Positions 62,823-64,000 of a stretch of 64,000 bases of DNA are shown here, piece by piece. The DNA comes from JAASSS01 sp021767745 (GTDB taxonomy: Bacteria > Pseudomonadota > Gammaproteobacteria > UBA5335). The position numbers and the translations under genes were made by a program. Below the pieces are notes generated by a model that was given only the letters and a program-made list of their open reading frames with translations, searched no databases and was not told the origin of the DNA. The first letter of the stretch is position 1, and every line of letters starts with the position of its first letter. Location: assembly GCA_034189165.1 (NCBI GenBank), contig JAXHVN010000053.1, forward strand, positions 1 through 64,000. The letters run 5' to 3'.

Positions 62823-63245
62823 CTAGAAAGGCTTCGCCACCGCCAGCAGCACGATCGCGATCAGCAGCAGCGAGGGCGCCTCGTTCACGATCCGGTAAAA
62901 GCGACTGTCGTGGCGGTTGCGCCCGGCGCGGAAGGTCCGCATCAGCTGCCAGAGATAGACGTGGTAGGCCAGCAGCGCCGCCACCAATGCAAGCTTCAGG
63001 TGCAGCCACCCCATCCCGCGATACGCCGCCCAGGCGTAATCGATGAGCAGCCAGCCGCCGAACAGGGCCGTGCCCGTGGCGCCTATCGTCATCATCGTGT
63101 AGAGCCGCCGCTCCATCGTGATGAACCGGCTAATGCTGATCGTGTCGCTCGTCTCGGCGTGGTAGACGAATAGCCGCGGCAGATAGAACAGTCCGGCGAA
63201 CCACGTCACCATGAAGACGATGTGCAGGCCCTTCACCCAGAGCAT
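62823..63245 (-). CDS. hemJ: Protoporphyrinogen IX oxidase HemJ-like membrane protein
   Basis: The 140-residue protein has four hydrophobic segments. The start MLWVKGLHIVFMVTWFAGLFYLPRLF, the MGWLHLKLALV lysine segment and the C-terminal RIVNEAPSLLLI match HemJ, the oxygen-independent enzyme for the penultimate haem step, which is distantly related to CopD. It would use the respiratory chain as acceptor. It lies just downstream of the ClC gene on the same strand. Confidence 0.9.
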   Translation of the reverse strand: MLWVKGLHIVFMVTWFAGLFYLPRLFVYHAETSDTISISRFITMERRLYTMMTIGATGTALFGGWLLIDYAWAAYRGMGWLHLKLALVAALLAYHVYLWQLMRTFRAGRNRHDSRFYRIVNEAPSLLLIAIVLLAVAKPF

Positions 63246-63263
63246 GGATTCTCCTCGGTCGGC

Positions 63264-64000
63264 CTAGCGGTAGGCCTTGTCGATCTGCTCGCGCGTGAGC
63301 ACGCCATAGACACGCAGGCGCCCGGGCGCCACTTCGTTCTGCACCACCGCGGCGTCGAACTTGCCGCCGCCGAGGGCCTCGTACGCCTCCTGTAGGCTCG
63401 CCAGTAGGCTGACACTGACCGCCTGTAGCCGCGTGCCGGGGATGTTCAGCAGGTCGATGGACTCATCCGGCGCGCCTTCGGTCTCCGACAGATGCCGCGC
63501 GAGGTCCGCAGCGGCCAGCACGCTGTCGCGCCGCTCCCCGTCGCGTATCAGCAACCACAGCGGCTTGTGGCTCAGCATCTCCTGCGCCTCGGCACGCGTC
63601 AGCCGCGGGCCGGTCAGCTGCAGGGAGCGTTCCATGGCACTGGCCACGCCGATACGGCGCAGCGACTGTGACACCGGGTCGTTGCGATAGTCCATGCCCA
63701 GCAGTTGCACCAGGCCGACGTGCACCGGTGGGCGGCCGAAGACGCGGCGGTTCACCAGCATCGCGGTCACCACCGTCAGCATGCCCGGCAGCAGGATGTT
63801 GTGATTGCCGCTGAGCTCGAGCATCGAGATCAGGGCCGCCAGCGGCGCCTGCAGCACCGCGCCCATCATCGTCGCCATGCCGATCAGCGCGTAGAAGCCG
63901 GGAGCCGAGGTGTGGGCGGGCGCCACCGCCTGAGCCAGGCTGCCGCAGAGCAGGCCGCCCGCTGCGCCCATGACGAGCGTCGGGCCGATCAGACCGCCGG
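63264..64000 (-). CDS. ClC-family chloride channel/transporter, C-terminal part (runs off window)
   Basis: The last 245 residues are visible; the gene continues past 64000. The membrane part includes the ClC signature helix GGLIGPTLVMGAAGG, FYALIGMATMMGAVLQAPLAAL and LELSGNHNILLP. A cytoplasmic tail follows with a degenerate pair of CBS-like segments (GKFDAAVVQ and VYGVLTREQIDKAYR). Whether it is a channel or a Cl/H exchanger depends on residues outside the window. Confidence 0.88.
   Translation of the reverse strand, partial: GGLIGPTLVMGAAGGLLCGSLAQAVAPAHTSAPGFYALIGMATMMGAVLQAPLAALISMLELSGNHNILLPGMLTVVTAMLVNRRVFGRPPVHVGLVQLLGMDYRNDPVSQSLRRIGVASAMERSLQLTGPRLTRAEAQEMLSHKPLWLLIRDGERRDSVLAAADLARHLSETEGAPDESIDLLNIPGTRLQAVSVSLLASLQEAYEALGGGKFDAAVVQNEVAPGRLRVYGVLTREQIDKAYR

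Overview
The window is a GC-rich, gene-dense bacterial chromosome segment made up almost entirely of core genes. The organism is most likely a gammaproteobacterium. At least four blocks match gene orders I know from Pseudomonas and relatives: thiS-thiG-trmB; rpoD-dnaG-yqeY-rpsU divergent from tsaD; pyrC'-pyrB-pyrR-ruvX-yqgE-tonB-gshB-pilGHIJ-chpA; and moeB-prmC-prfA-hemA // lbcA-lolB-ispE-tRNA-Gln-prs-rplY-pth-ychF. The AlkB-type hydroxylase, phosphoribulokinase, glutathione-dependent formaldehyde oxidation and the Acidithiobacillus/betaproteobacterial type of GshA suggest a Chromatiales-, Nevskiales- or Salinisphaerales-like lineage. I cannot fix the genus. Two runs of exactly 100 N (6563-6662 and 40344-40443) are scaffold gaps of unknown true length, and both interrupt genes.

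Layout. 1-10.2 kb: tRNA-Gly, thiamine genes thiSG, trmB, a phosphoribulokinase, a ZIP-like transporter, the formaldehyde detoxification pair frmA-fghA, a cation efflux pump cut by gap 1, a truncated lipoprotein, an AlkB-family hydroxylase divergent from an NsrR-like Rrf2 regulator, tRNA-Ile2(CAT) and a MOSC protein. 10.2-18.1 kb: the macromolecular synthesis operon rpsU-yqeY-dnaG-rpoD, divergent from tsaD-folB-glmS. 18.1-27.2 kb: a membrane diguanylate cyclase divergent from a molybdenum hydroxylase operon (small subunit, large subunit, quinone reductase) that runs with overlaps into glnE, then ilvE and a zinc-ribbon protein. 27.4-35.3 kb (minus strand): gshA-gshB-tonB-yqgE-ruvX-pyrR-pyrB-pyrC'-pyrK, mostly joined by 4-base stop/start overlaps. 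35.4-43.0 kb: the Pil-Chp chemosensory cluster pilG-pilH-pilI-pilJ-chpA-chpC, with chpA broken by gap 2 at a hexanucleotide repeat. 43.0-51.4 kb: rsmE, argA-argE, mltF-ampD, a fumarylacetoacetase-like hydrolase, a PhoX-like protein and an endonuclease/exonuclease/phosphatase-family protein. 51.4-62.3 kb: moeB-prmC-prfA-hemA divergent from lbcA-lolB-ispE-tRNA-Gln-prs-rplY-pth-ychF. 62.3-64.0 kb: tRNA-Met, ferredoxin, HemJ and the C-terminal end of a ClC chloride channel running off the window.

I found no CRISPR array, prophage, insertion sequence or obvious genomic island. The parts that depart from textbook arrangements are an orphan PyrK behind a catalytically dead PyrC', a Pil-Chp cluster without adaptation enzymes, the repeat-bearing ChpA linker, the AlkB/NsrR-like divergent pair with 11-bp tandem repeats, the molybdenum hydroxylase operon facing a diguanylate cyclase, and several genes whose -10-like hexamer lies 7-8 bases before the start codon, which suggests leaderless mRNAs.
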